From positions 372,001-436,000 of the forward strand of contig JACKMK010000001.1 of NCBI GenBank assembly GCA_024235395.1: a stretch of 64,000 nt of DNA, given 5' to 3'. The stretch's first letter is position 1. Every line of letters begins with the position of its first letter. A program made the position numbers and the translations under genes. Of this stretch, positions 9,635 to 18,112 are shown in pieces. The stretch is from Chromatiaceae bacterium (lineage in GTDB: Bacteria; Pseudomonadota; Gammaproteobacteria; Chromatiales; Chromatiaceae). The notes beneath the pieces were generated by a model. The model searched no databases. It had not been told where the DNA came from and was given only the letters and a program-made list of their open reading frames with translations.

Positions 9635-10372
9635 ATGCAGGGGCTGAAGGGTAAATTTGCGCTGGTAACCGGTGGTACCGGTGGCATCGGCACGGCGATC
9701 TGCCAGCGGCTGGCCGAGGCCGGGGCTCGCATCATCACGACCTATCGTAACCATGACAAGGCGGAGGCCTGGGCCACGGACCAGGACTTCGAGCCGGTCC
9801 TGGTAGCCTGCGACGTCGGTGACTACGATGACTGCGTGCGTATGCGCGAAGAGCTCGAATCGCACGGGCGTCACGTGGATATCCTGGTAAACAATGCCGG
9901 GATAACGCGTGACGCCTCGTTCAAGAAGATCACGCCCGAGCACTGGCGGCAGGTGATCAATGCCAACCTCGACAGCGTGTTCAATGTGACCCACCAGTTC
10001 GTACCGCAGATGCTCGACCGCGGCTGGGGTCGGGTGGTCAATATCGCCTCGATCAACGGACAGAAGGGCTGTTTCGGCCAGACCAACTACTGCGCGGCCA
10101 AGGCCGGTATGCACGGTTTCACGATGGCGCTCGCCCAGGAAGTGGCGCGCAAGGGGGTCACGGTGAACACCGTGTCGCCCGGCTACATCGCGACCGAGAT
10201 GGTCATGGCGGTGCGCGAAGAGATCCGCGAGCAGATCATAGGTCAGATCCCGGTCGGGCGACTCGGGCACCCCGAGGAGATCGGCGCCCTGGTGGCGTTC
10301 CTCTCCTCTGACGATGCCGGGTTCATCACCGGAGCCAATCTGGCAGCCAATGGCGGCCAGCATATGCAGTGA
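9635..10372 (+). CDS. phaB: Acetoacetyl-CoA reductase
   Basis: NADPH-dependent reduction of acetoacetyl-CoA to (R)-3-hydroxybutyryl-CoA, the PhaC substrate. It is a 245-residue short-chain dehydrogenase with the cofactor loop TGGTGGIG near the N-terminus, NNAGITRD in the centre, and the catalytic Ser, YCAAK Tyr and Lys in order. The ATG is at 9635, one base beyond the phaA stop, and has only a poor ribosome site of its own, which suggests translational coupling. Confidence 0.95.
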   Translation: MQGLKGKFALVTGGTGGIGTAICQRLAEAGARIITTYRNHDKAEAWATDQDFEPVLVACDVGDYDDCVRMREELESHGRHVDILVNNAGITRDASFKKITPEHWRQVINANLDSVFNVTHQFVPQMLDRGWGRVVNIASINGQKGCFGQTNYCAAKAGMHGFTMALAQEVARKGVTVNTVSPGYIATEMVMAVREEIREQIIGQIPVGRLGHPEEIGALVAFLSSDDAGFITGANLAANGGQHMQ

Positions 10373-10413
10373 TCGGCAGCACATGCCGAAGACATCCAGG
10401 TTCGGCGGACCGC

Positions 10414-10419
10414 TATAAT
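10414..10419 (+). promoter_or_regulatory. -10 element of a phaR promoter
   Basis: TATAAT lies 53 bp before the phaR ATG in the 99-bp phaB-phaR gap. The matching -35 position is a poor GACATC-like hexamer, so the promoter may be weak or activator-dependent. Confidence 0.4.
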
Positions 10420-10471
10420 CCCCCTACGATCAACCATGAAATCCGATGAACCGGCATGAGGAGCGGCCCCA

Positions 10472-10924
10472 ATGCCTGCTGAGCGACTGATCAAGAAATA
10501 CCCCAACCGTCGCCTCTACGATACGGCCGAAAGCCGCTACATCACGCTCGACGAAGTGCGCGAAATGGTTCTGAAAGAGATCCCGTTCAAGGTGATCGAC
10601 CGGCAGAGCGAAGAAGACATCACCCGCAACATCCTGCTGCAGATCATCATGGAGCAGGAGGCTGGCGGCCAACCACTGTTCACCGCCGACGTATTGGCGC
10701 GTTTCATCCGCAACTACGGCGAAGCCGCACAGTCCGGGTTCGCCGAATACCTCGATACCAGCCTGCGGTTCTTCAGCGAACAGCAGCACGCCCTGCAGGA
10801 ACAGATGGGCAAGGCGTTCGAAGGAACGCCGATGGACTACTGGATGAAGCTCGGCGAGCAGAACATGAAGCTCTGGCAGGACATGCTCAAGACCGCACCA
10901 CCGGGGCGCAAGAACGAGGATTAA
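10472..10924 (+). CDS. phaR: PHA synthesis repressor PhaR
   Basis: DNA-binding sensor that represses PHA genes and is titrated by polymer. The 150-residue protein has the hallmark N-terminal domain, beginning RLIKKYPNRRLYDTAESRYI, followed by the accumulation-regulator domain with PLFTADVLARFIRNYGE. An AGGAG ribosome site sits 8 bp before the ATG. It is placed after phaA-phaB. Likely targets in this window are the TGCA-rich sites at 8284-8333 and the palindrome before aceA at 1337. Confidence 0.95.
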   Translation: MPAERLIKKYPNRRLYDTAESRYITLDEVREMVLKEIPFKVIDRQSEEDITRNILLQIIMEQEAGGQPLFTADVLARFIRNYGEAAQSGFAEYLDTSLRFFSEQQHALQEQMGKAFEGTPMDYWMKLGEQNMKLWQDMLKTAPPGRKNED

Positions 10925-10961
10925 CCGGCAGAATCACGGGGTTATACGCCCGGTTTGCGCT

Positions 10962-10990
10962 TTGCGTCGTAAAGAATTCCCTTATATACT
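10962..10990 (+). promoter_or_regulatory. Sigma70-type promoter of the STAS gene
   Basis: TTGCGT at 10962-10967 and TATACT at 10985-10990 are spaced by 17 bp, close to the housekeeping consensus. The predicted start is about 30 bp before the ATG at 11029. The gene is therefore likely expressed independently of phaR. Confidence 0.6.
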
Positions 10991-11028
10991 CGCGCGTCGC
11001 CTTGCAACGAGTTTGGCCCAAGACGCCG

Positions 11029-11328
11029 ATGTCCAATATCCAACTGTCTACCCGCGACGGGGTCGCCACGATCACGATCCACGGCAACTTCACGTTCGAT
11101 TCGAACCGTGCGTTTCGCGACGTCTACGAAAAGATACCGGCGCGCCAGCCAGTGAACATCGACCTGTCGAAGACTGACTACGTGGACAGTGCCGGGCTTG
11201 GCATGTTGATCCGGCTGCGTGAGCACGCCGGCGGCGACGCGAACGCGGTGCGCCTGGTCGGCGCGAACCCGACCGTCAAGCAGATCCTCGAAGTCGCGAA
11301 CTTCGGCCGCCTGTTCACCCTCGTCTGA
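11029..11328 (+). CDS. STAS-domain protein (anti-sigma factor antagonist type)
   Basis: A single 99-residue STAS domain. DSAGLGML at residues 53-60 is the conserved phosphorylation loop of SpoIIAA-like antagonists, with Ser54 as the expected phospho-acceptor. The ATG at 11029 is preferred over an upstream TTG because MSNIQLSTRDG aligns with the family start and the promoter lies just upstream. No kinase, phosphatase or sigma factor is encoded nearby, so its partner must lie elsewhere. Such solitary STAS proteins can act in biofilm or stress signalling, or in lipid transport; the role here is unknown. Confidence 0.85.
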   Translation: MSNIQLSTRDGVATITIHGNFTFDSNRAFRDVYEKIPARQPVNIDLSKTDYVDSAGLGMLIRLREHAGGDANAVRLVGANPTVKQILEVANFGRLFTLV

Positions 11329-11333
11329 CGCGG

Positions 11334-12725
11334 TCAGCGAATCCTGTTGCGCCCGTACAGCGCCGCCACGCGGTAGGCCTCGGCCATCGTCGGGTAGTTG
11401 AACGTCGTGTTGGCAAAGTAATCGATGGTATTCGCAGCCCCCGCTTGCGACATGATCGCCTGACCGATGTGCACGATCTCGGATGCCTGTTCGCCGAAAC
11501 AGTGGATGCCGAGCAGCGCGCGCGTCTCGCGATGAAACAGCAGCTTCAGCATCCCGACACTGCGCCCGGCGATCTGCGCACGCGCCAGGTTTTTGAAATC
11601 CGCACGCCCCACTTCGTAGGGCACGTTCTGCTCGGTCAACTCACGCTCGCTGCGGCCGACCGAACTGATCTCCGGGCTGGTGTAGATACCGGTCGGCACA
11701 TCACCGAGCAGTTCCCAGTCGCAGCGGCCATCGGCGATCAGTTGACCGGCGAAGCGGCCCTGATCGTAGCTGGCACTGGCGAGCGCCGGCGGGCCGATCA
11801 CGTCGCCAACCGCAAAGATGTTCTCGCACGAGGTGCGAAACGTCTTGTCGACCTCGATCTGGCCGCGCTGGTTGATACCCACGCCGACGTCGTCCAACCC
11901 CATGTCTTCGGTGTTGCCGCTACGGCCATTGGCCCAGAACAACACGTCCGAGCGCACCTCTTTGCCCGACTGACAGCGCAACACGACGCCCTTGTCGGTG
12001 CTCTCGAGTGAATCGAACGTCTCGTTGTGCAGTATGACCACCCCCTGCTCGCGCAGGTGGTAGCTCAGCGCATCGGTGATCTCGTCGTCGAGATAGGACA
12101 ACAGGCGATCACGCGTATTGATCAGGTTCACCTTCACGTCGAGGTTGGCGAAGATCGATGCGTACTCGCAACCGATGACGCCGGCGCCGAAGATCGTTAC
12201 CCGGCGGGGCGTATACCCCATCTGCAGCACCGTGTCGCTGTCCAGTATGCGTGGATCGGAGAAGTCCAGCTGCGGAGGCCTATAGGGGCGTGAGCCGGTG
12301 GCAATCACGAAGTGTGCCGCGCGCACGCGCAGGGCATCGCCGGTGCGCCGGCTGACCTCCAGGGTCTGCGGATCGACGAAACGCGCCCTGCCATGGATCA
12401 CATCGACCCGGTTGCGCGTGTAGAAGCGGTGACGCATGCTGACCTGCCGCGAGATCACCTCATCGGCGGTCTTCAGCAGCTGCGGCCAAGACACGTCCAT
12501 GAACTGGACCGTGTGCTCGAACAGCGGGTGATGGCGGTAATCGGCCAGCAACTGTATCGCGTGTCGCAGTGCCTTGCTCGGAATGGTGCCCATGTGGGTG
12601 CAGTTGCCACCCACCTGGTCCGACATCTCGACCACCGCCACGCGCTTGCCCTGCTTCGACAGCTTCATGCTCGCGCCCTCGCCGGCCGGGCCGCTGCCGA
12701 TCACCACCACGTCGTATTCCTGCAT
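11334..12725 (-). CDS. sthA: Soluble pyridine nucleotide transhydrogenase
   Basis: FAD enzyme exchanging reducing equivalents between NADPH and NAD+. ATG at 12725 gives 463 residues (E. coli SthA 466) and follows a GGGGGT ribosome site; an upstream in-frame extension looks non-coding. The FAD loop [12 protein letters not shown] is at the N-terminus. The active-site segment reads [13 protein letters not shown], in which the second Cys of the disulfide pair is replaced by Thr. This is the SthA pattern and argues against lipoamide dehydrogenase. It converges with the STAS gene, 5 bp apart. It would balance NADPH demand from PHB synthesis. Confidence 0.95.
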   Translation of the reverse strand: MQEYDVVVIGSGPAGEGASMKLSKQGKRVAVVEMSDQVGGNCTHMGTIPSKALRHAIQLLADYRHHPLFEHTVQFMDVSWPQLLKTADEVISRQVSMRHRFYTRNRVDVIHGRARFVDPQTLEVSRRTGDALRVRAAHFVIATGSRPYRPPQLDFSDPRILDSDTVLQMGYTPRRVTIFGAGVIGCEYASIFANLDVKVNLINTRDRLLSYLDDEITDALSYHLREQGVVILHNETFDSLESTDKGVVLRCQSGKEVRSDVLFWANGRSGNTEDMGLDDVGVGINQRGQIEVDKTFRTSCENIFAVGDVIGPPALASASYDQGRFAGQLIADGRCDWELLGDVPTGIYTSPEISSVGRSERELTEQNVPYEVGRADFKNLARAQIAGRSVGMLKLLFHRETRALLGIHCFGEQASEIVHIGQAIMSQAGAANTIDYFANTTFNYPTMAEAYRVAALYGRNRIR

Positions 12726-12904
12726 ACCTGTCACCCCCGGATGTCCCGACCCACTATGCCGGACTTCCGGCCCAGCGTTCATGTTTTAACACAATGCTCA
12801 GGTTTGCATGGGGCACGTCGCGTACCGCGGCCGACGCGCATTTTTCGGCTACAGTTGAAAAAAAACCGTTAAAGCGATAGCCGTCGCGGTCGATGGAGCA
12901 CTTC

Positions 12905-13150
12905 ATGCAGCGAAAAGACTGGATATCCCGTGTGTTTCTGCCCAGCTGGACCGAGGACAGATCCCCAGACCGGGAACACCCTCATCGACGCCGTTTCACG
13001 GACGGATACCGGCGCAAGCGCGGGATCGTCAAAAACGTGTGGATCGCGAGCGGCGTGGTGATGGCAGTGCAGGGTTCGTTGGCGATCGTGATGGCAATCG
13101 CACTGGGCACGACCTTCCTGTCGTTCGTGATTCTCGACGAGACCGGTTGA
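12905..13150 (+). CDS. Small membrane protein of unknown function
   Basis: 81 residues if started at ATG 12905, which has GGAG 6 bp upstream; an in-frame ATG exists at 12893. The N-terminal half is basic and Arg-rich (HRRRFTDGYRRKR). The C-terminal half has one hydrophobic span, about 26 residues from VWIASGVVMAV onward, so the protein is probably a single-pass inner membrane protein. The next gene starts 7 bp after the stop, which suggests an operon. I do not recognise a family. Confidence 0.6.
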   Translation: MQRKDWISRVFLPSWTEDRSPDREHPHRRRFTDGYRRKRGIVKNVWIASGVVMAVQGSLAIVMAIALGTTFLSFVILDETG

Positions 13151-13157
13151 GCGGCCG

Positions 13158-13460
13158 GTGCCGTTTTTCGACGAGAATCCGCTGCAACGTCTCGCACTGC
13201 AGCCCGATGATGCGGATGCGGTGCTCGATCTGCAGGGGCTGAACGAGGACCAGGCCCTGCACACCGTGGAGCAACTGCTCGGCGATCGGGGCACCGCCAC
13301 GCGCTATCTGATTCGCTTCGACGCCGCGGCCGGCGATGGCCGCGAGACGCTGTTTCTGCCGCTGGGTCGCCGCCTGCTCGAGGCACGCCGTGCCGGCCAG
13401 TTACAGCGCTGTCTACCGTCGCCCGACGGCGCCGGTTACTTCATCGAGTTCGCAGACTGA
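13158..13460 (+). CDS. Hypothetical protein, 100 residues
   Basis: GTG start at 13158, 7 bp after the previous stop. The protein is acidic and leucine-rich with no membrane segment. It contains LNEDQALHTVEQLL and ends LPSPDGAGYFIEFAD. Codon use and composition look coding, but no domain is recognised. Its 3' end overlaps the 3' end of the convergent mrfB-like gene by 20 bp. Confidence 0.6.
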   Translation: MPFFDENPLQRLALQPDDADAVLDLQGLNEDQALHTVEQLLGDRGTATRYLIRFDAAAGDGRETLFLPLGRRLLEARRAGQLQRCLPSPDGAGYFIEFAD

Positions 13461-14634
13461 GCCTTAGCGTCAGCTGGGGCGTGGCATCCAGTTTGCGCCG
13501 CAACCGGCTACAGCGTGCGTCGCGTTCGTCCGCCGTACAGGATCCCGCATAACGCATCGCCGCGCGCAGATCACGCCGGCGGTGCTCGTGAAGCTTGCTG
13601 AGTTCGAGCGACGCCGCCGCATTGCCACGCGCATACAGCGCAAGCCACTGTGTCTCGGCGCTCGCCCAGTCACCCTGTCGACGATACAGCCGCGCGAGGT
13701 CGAGTCGACCGTCGTCACTGAGCGATTCGCCGGCGTTCTCCCAGATGCGCTGTGCCCGCTGCGGGTCGCCGGCATCGAGCCATGCCCTGCCGATCGCCGC
13801 ATGGTCCAACGGGGAATCAGCCTGACCCAGGTAGGCCCCGGCGAGGCATCGATGCAGCAAGGCCAACGAAACCACATCCTGAAAATTGTGCTCCAGCACA
13901 CGCGCGATGGCCGTGGTGTCGCGTTCGCACAACCAGGTACGCCAAGCCGCAGGCGCCTGTGCACCCGGGAGGTCGTCGACGCGCTGCAGGCCCAGCAACC
14001 GCCGTTCTGCGGTCTGCAACCGACAGTCCGGCCAGTGCCGGCGATAGGCGCGACGCACCGTATACATCAGATCGAGATGCGGCAGGGTATCGATTCGAGC
14101 CGCGACCCGTTGCATCCGACAGCGGTTGGCGAGCAATGGCAGGTCGAAAGACTTGCCGTTGTAGCTCACCAGGCCGGTCGACGCGGTGCCGACGGTCGCG
14201 AGCAGATCGGTGAGCATCGCGCGCTCGGCGGCATACCGACCGAGCACGTACTGGCGGACCTCGAGCTGGTCCGTCGCGGAGAATCTCGCCACCCCGATCA
14301 TGAACGCCAGATTGCCGACGCCGCTGGACAGTCCGGTGGTTTCGGTGTCGATATACAGCCAGTCGAGCGGTGGCAGCCGGCAGGTCTCGGGCAGCGCCGA
14401 GGGGTCGACCCCGACACACGACGCGGGCGACAGCCGGTAGTGGCGTTCACGGATCAGCAGACCGTCAGTCGTCTGTTCGGCCGCCAGCGCGGTACCCAGC
14501 ACACTGCAGTCGTCGGGATCCATCGTTGCATGCCGCGCAGGTGGACGCAGGCGCTGCAGCCGCGTGGCCAGTGCATCGTCCGATTCCGGCCGCGCCTCGC
14601 CGCGCAACTGTCTGAGACGATCGCCGATGTTCAC
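13441..14634 (-). CDS. mrfB: DEDD-family exonuclease, MrfB/YprB-like
   Basis: Ribonuclease H-fold exonuclease resembling B. subtilis MrfB (YprB), which acts with the helicase MrfA in repair of mitomycin C damage. The 397-residue product starts at GTG 14634, which overlaps the helicase stop as GTGA, so translation is coupled. First acidic motif YIDTETTGL has Asp96 and Glu98. The second, SYNGKSFDLPLLANR, supplies the next Asp. LEHNFQDVVSLALL near residue 250 gives the last Asp. A TPR-like C-terminal part (WASAETQWLALYARGNA) follows. Function is inferred from family and operon. Confidence 0.85.
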   Translation of the reverse strand: MNIGDRLRQLRGEARPESDDALATRLQRLRPPARHATMDPDDCSVLGTALAAEQTTDGLLIRERHYRLSPASCVGVDPSALPETCRLPPLDWLYIDTETTGLSSGVGNLAFMIGVARFSATDQLEVRQYVLGRYAAERAMLTDLLATVGTASTGLVSYNGKSFDLPLLANRCRMQRVAARIDTLPHLDLMYTVRRAYRRHWPDCRLQTAERRLLGLQRVDDLPGAQAPAAWRTWLCERDTTAIARVLEHNFQDVVSLALLHRCLAGAYLGQADSPLDHAAIGRAWLDAGDPQRAQRIWENAGESLSDDGRLDLARLYRRQGDWASAETQWLALYARGNAAASLELSKLHEHRRRDLRAAMRYAGSCTADERDARCSRLRRKLDATPQLTLRLSLRTR

Positions 14635-17051
14635 CCCGGTACTCCCCGAACCGCCGACAGACCCTGAAGCAGGCCGAGTACCGTCAGTGCCAGTTCGCGC
14701 GGCGAGTAACCGCGCTCCTCGTCGCTTGCCAGTACCGGGCCCACGCAGGCCGGGCAACCAAACCGGCAGTCGCAGCGCTGCACGAGTTCAAGCGCCCCGT
14801 GCACCACATCGGACTGCTGCTCGAACAGCGGTTCGGACAGACCGATCCCGCCCGGGTAGTTGTCATACAGAAACACCGCTGGGCGGAACACGCCCTGATA
14901 GTCCGGCGCGACCTCGTCGCCGGAGACGTCCCGCATCTGGCCGCGTCCGTTCGAACCCTGGGTTGCAAACCAGCGACCGTCACCATCGCCCACCGCACGA
15001 CCGAGATCGCTGGCCTCGCTCATCATTCGCAATGCCGCGACGTGATGCATCGCATAGGCAGCACCCAGGAAACCGTCCAGCGCCATCTGTCGCGAAGGCA
15101 GTACGCGCTCGAGCTCGCCGGGCCTGATCTCCCACCAGACTGCGCTGGTGTGCATCTCCTGATCCGGCAGGTGGATGTTGCCGTAGCCGATGTTTTCGTG
15201 CGTGTAATAGCGAATCTTCTTGTAGCCGGCGAAACGCCTGACCAGATGCACCTCGCCGTGTGCGACGCGCGACTGCGCGAGCGCACGCTCGGCGAAACGG
15301 TCGAGGATCTTGAGCCGGGTGTAGACCACCGCGTCGGTGTAGTAGTCGGCGCGCGTCGGCCGCACATAGGCCTTGCGTCCATCCCAATCGAGATGCTCCA
15401 CCTGGTACGGTGCCGCCTGCACCATGTAGATCGCGCCCTCGTAGAGCGTCTCGGGTGCCGAACTGAAGTCGACCTCGGCAATGACCTGGCGACCGTCCCT
15501 TTCCTGGTCGACGACGAGAAAATTGCCCTCCGCGACCGAACGCAGCGACACCGCGTTGGCCGGATAGTCGTCGGTCATCCAATGCCAGGTATCACCCTCG
15601 CGGTGCACCACACCGGCGTCCGTAAGGTATTGCATGAACTGGTCCAGCGGATGCCGCGCACTGAACGACTCGCCGTCGTGGAACGGCAGTTCGAACGCGG
15701 CACAACGCACATGATCGAGCAGCACGAGCAACTGGTCCGGGTCTATGCGGGCATGCTCGGGTGAGGCACCGAGAAAGAAGTCCGGGTTGCGCACGATGTA
15801 TTGGTCGAGCGGTTCGCTGCCGGCGACCAACACCCCGAGCGAGGTGCGATTGCGTCGCCCTGCACGCCCGAGGCGCTGCCAGGTCGCAGCGATGCTCCCC
15901 GGGTAGCCGTTCAGGACACACACGTCGAGGCTGCCGATGTCGACACCGAGCTCCAGCGCCGAGGTGCTGATCACACAATCGATACTGCCGGCCCGCAGCC
16001 GCCGTTCGGTCTCGCGACGCTGCGTGGGGAGATAGCCCCCGCGGTAGGCGAATACGCGCGGCGGTCGGCGCGGGTCCTTGTCGAACACGTCCTTGAGATA
16101 CTTGGTGAGCACTTCGACCATCAGCCGCGAGCGCGCGAACACGATGCTCTTCAAGCCGCTGCGGGTGGCCAGGCGGGCGATGCGGTTGGTCTGCGAGCGT
16201 GCCGAGGCGCGGATGCCGAGGTCGGGATTGACCACCGGCGGATTCCATAGCAGCAGCCGGCGTTCCCCTTGCGGCGCCCCGTTGCGCGTCACCGACGCCA
16301 CCTGCTCGCCAAGCAGGCCGGTGGCCAGCTCGGCCGGGTTGGCGATGGTTGCGGAACAGAACACGAACTGTGGCGAGGCCCCGTAGAACGCCAGGATACG
16401 CTTCAGGCGGCGGATGAGATTGGCGACATGGCTGCCGAACACGCCACGGTAACTGTGCATCTCGTCGAGTACCACGTAGCGTAGGTTCTCGAAGAACTGT
16501 GCCCACTTGGTGTGATGCGGCAGGATCGCCTGGTGCAGCATGTCGGGATTGCTGATCACGATATCGCCACGCGTGCGCACCGCCTTGCGGGCATCGCCGG
16601 GGGTGTCGCCGTCGAAGGTGTAGGCGCGCACGCCGAGGTCGCCGGCCCGGTTGAGCTCCAGCAGCTCGGCGACCTGGTCCTGTGCCAGCGCCTTGGTCGG
16701 AAACAGGTACAGCGCCTTGCCCGCGCCGTCGCACACCGTCTGCAGGACCGGCAGGTTGTAGCACAGTGTCTTGCCCGACGCGGTCGGCGTGACGACGACG
16801 AAATGTCGTCCCTGCCGCGCCAGCTCCCAGGCCTCGGCCTGGTGCGCATACAGCCGCTCTACGCCGCGCGCCTCCAGAGCCGTGTACAGGCGAGGGTCCA
16901 GATCGTCCGGCAGCGGCGCCGTTCGTGCCGGCTGCGCCGGCAGTGTCAGCTCGGCACAGATCCGGTCGCGGTAGCGCATCTTGAGGCGTTCGGTCAGGTG
17001 CTCCACGCGATCGCGCTCGGTGGCGGTTGCGGACGAAACGATGGCGGGCAT
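14631..17051 (-). CDS. mrfA: DEAD/DEAH-box helicase with C-terminal Zn domain, MrfA/YprA-like
   Basis: Superfamily 2 DNA helicase of 806 residues. Walker A TPTASGKT is at 88-95, the DEMH box at 196-199, SATIANP is motif III, and QRLGRAGRR is motif VI. The C-terminal DUF1998-type region ends with a four-Cys cluster CDCRFGCPACVGP, the zinc-binding signature of MrfA. B. subtilis MrfA works with MrfB in excision of mitomycin C adducts; here the partner exonuclease gene overlaps its 3' end. The promoter faces lexA across 80 bp that hold two LexA-type boxes, so damage induction is likely. The start is ATG 17051. Confidence 0.92.
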   Translation of the reverse strand: MPAIVSSATATERDRVEHLTERLKMRYRDRICAELTLPAQPARTAPLPDDLDPRLYTALEARGVERLYAHQAEAWELARQGRHFVVVTPTASGKTLCYNLPVLQTVCDGAGKALYLFPTKALAQDQVAELLELNRAGDLGVRAYTFDGDTPGDARKAVRTRGDIVISNPDMLHQAILPHHTKWAQFFENLRYVVLDEMHSYRGVFGSHVANLIRRLKRILAFYGASPQFVFCSATIANPAELATGLLGEQVASVTRNGAPQGERRLLLWNPPVVNPDLGIRASARSQTNRIARLATRSGLKSIVFARSRLMVEVLTKYLKDVFDKDPRRPPRVFAYRGGYLPTQRRETERRLRAGSIDCVISTSALELGVDIGSLDVCVLNGYPGSIAATWQRLGRAGRRNRTSLGVLVAGSEPLDQYIVRNPDFFLGASPEHARIDPDQLLVLLDHVRCAAFELPFHDGESFSARHPLDQFMQYLTDAGVVHREGDTWHWMTDDYPANAVSLRSVAEGNFLVVDQERDGRQVIAEVDFSSAPETLYEGAIYMVQAAPYQVEHLDWDGRKAYVRPTRADYYTDAVVYTRLKILDRFAERALAQSRVAHGEVHLVRRFAGYKKIRYYTHENIGYGNIHLPDQEMHTSAVWWEIRPGELERVLPSRQMALDGFLGAAYAMHHVAALRMMSEASDLGRAVGDGDGRWFATQGSNGRGQMRDVSGDEVAPDYQGVFRPAVFLYDNYPGGIGLSEPLFEQQSDVVHGALELVQRCDCRFGCPACVGPVLASDEERGYSPRELALTVLGLLQGLSAVRGVPG

Positions 17052-17057
17052 GGCAGA

Positions 17058-17106
17058 GTTCTCTGGTTGTTCTATAATCGAGCCCAGTATAGAACAGATA
17101 AAGAAC
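17058..17106. promoter_or_regulatory. Paired GTTC-N7-GTTC boxes in the lexA/mrfA divergent promoter
   Basis: GTTCTCTGGTTGTTC lies at 17058-17072 and GAACAGATAAAGAAC at 17092-17106, the inverse orientation, separated by 19 bp. Both fit GTTC-N7-GTTC, the LexA box of alphaproteobacteria. In addition GTTCTATA (17069-17076) and TATAGAAC (17088-17095) form a perfect 8-bp inverted repeat with an 11-bp spacer. A TATAAT at 17073-17078 lies inside, so bound repressor would block both divergent promoters. The same box pair recurs at 21424-21476. Confidence 0.75.
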
Positions 17107-17131
17107 CATCCGGCAACACGGAGAGAACAGC

Positions 17132-17752
17132 ATGGTCCCGCCCACCCTCACCCGGCGACAGCAGGAGATCTACGACTATCTGCGCGAGCACCTGGCCGAT
17201 TTTCCGCATCCGCCGACGCTGGACGAGTTGTGCGACGCGCTTGGGCTGAGTTCGCGGGGGTCGTTGCATAAACAGATCCAGGCACTGATAGAGGCGGGGC
17301 TGGTGGAGCCGATGAACAACCTGCGGCGCGGGATCCGGCTGGTCGAAGAGGAACCCGCGGTGGGCGCCGACACGGATGCGCTACCGCTGTACGGGTATAT
17401 CGCCGCGGGACAACCGATCGAGGCAATCAGCAACCCGGAGATGATCGAGGTACCGCCTCAGCTGCGTACGCCCAATCCCTGCTACGTGCTCGAGGTGCGC
17501 GGCGACTCAATGATCGAGGAAGGCATCCTGGATGGCGACTGGGTGGTGATCGAGCACCGCCAGCAGGCACGCAACGGCGAGATCGTCGTCGCACTGGTCG
17601 ACGACCAGGAGGCGACGCTGAAACGTCTGGAGAAGCGATCCAACGAGGTGGTGCTGCACCCGGCGAACAGCCGCCTCAGCCCGATGCACTACGGTCCGGA
17701 TCGGGTACGCATCCAGGGCGTACTGGTCGGGCAGATGCGACGTTACCACTGA
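17132..17752 (+). CDS. lexA: LexA repressor, variant DNA-recognition helix
   Basis: SOS repressor of 206 residues. The self-cleavage site AAG is at Ala92-Gly93, the catalytic Ser is Ser126 in GDSM, and the Lys is Lys164 in ATLKRL. The N-terminal winged helix differs from the E. coli type: the recognition helix reads SSRGSLHKQIQAL (40-52) instead of the SPNAAEEHLKAL type. It is closer to the alphaproteobacterial SKSGIHRLITAL. This agrees with the GTTC-N7-GTTC boxes upstream and with the absence there of the CTGT-N8-ACAG box. GGAGAG ribosome site 6 bp before the ATG. Divergent from mrfA-mrfB. Confidence 0.95.
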   Translation: MVPPTLTRRQQEIYDYLREHLADFPHPPTLDELCDALGLSSRGSLHKQIQALIEAGLVEPMNNLRRGIRLVEEEPAVGADTDALPLYGYIAAGQPIEAISNPEMIEVPPQLRTPNPCYVLEVRGDSMIEEGILDGDWVVIEHRQQARNGEIVVALVDDQEATLKRLEKRSNEVVLHPANSRLSPMHYGPDRVRIQGVLVGQMRRYH

Positions 17753-17779
17753 ACGCCGCGTTCGTCGGACGGTGCCCTG

Positions 17780-18088
17780 TCAGTGGGTACGATGCCGATA
17801 GGCGCCGTCTTCGTAGCCGCTGAACACGTCTTTCAGCTGCGGGTGGTAGATCGGGGTTCTGTCCGGCGCGACGTCGAGATGGCGTTCGGCGACGTAGGTC
17901 TCGTGCTCTCCCCCATCGACCAGTACGCGATACCACGGCTGGTCTTTCGGCGGACGCGATCGCGCGACCTGCTCGTACCACGCCTCACTGCCCTGGAAGT
18001 CCGCATCGACGTCGATAACCACTCCGCGGTAGTTGAAGCGGTTGTGGTGCACGATCTGTCCAACGAAAAACTTGGGCGCGCTCGTCAT
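17780..18088 (-). CDS. hspQ: Heat shock protein HspQ / hemimethylated-DNA-binding protein YccV family
   Basis: 102 residues (E. coli HspQ 105), cytosolic. The conserved core is visible: FFVGQIVHHNRFNYRGVVIDVD at the start, PWYRVLVDG in the middle and TYVAERHL after it. In enterobacteria HspQ is a Lon specificity factor and the YccV fold binds hemimethylated DNA; which role applies here is not known. The gene is convergent with lexA (27 bp apart) and lies 24 bp upstream of nothing co-directional except the cmoA-cmoB block that precedes it, so it may be the last gene of that transcript. Confidence 0.9.
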   Translation of the reverse strand: MTSAPKFFVGQIVHHNRFNYRGVVIDVDADFQGSEAWYEQVARSRPPKDQPWYRVLVDGGEHETYVAERHLDVAPDRTPIYHPQLKDVFSGYEDGAYRHRTH

Positions 18089-18112
18089 CCACGGTTCTCC
18101 TTCAAGTGATGC

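Noticed and set aside
17041..17131. Canonical gamma LexA box CTGT-N8-ACAG
   Set aside because: No match in the lexA/mrfA spacer; only the GTTC-type boxes fit.
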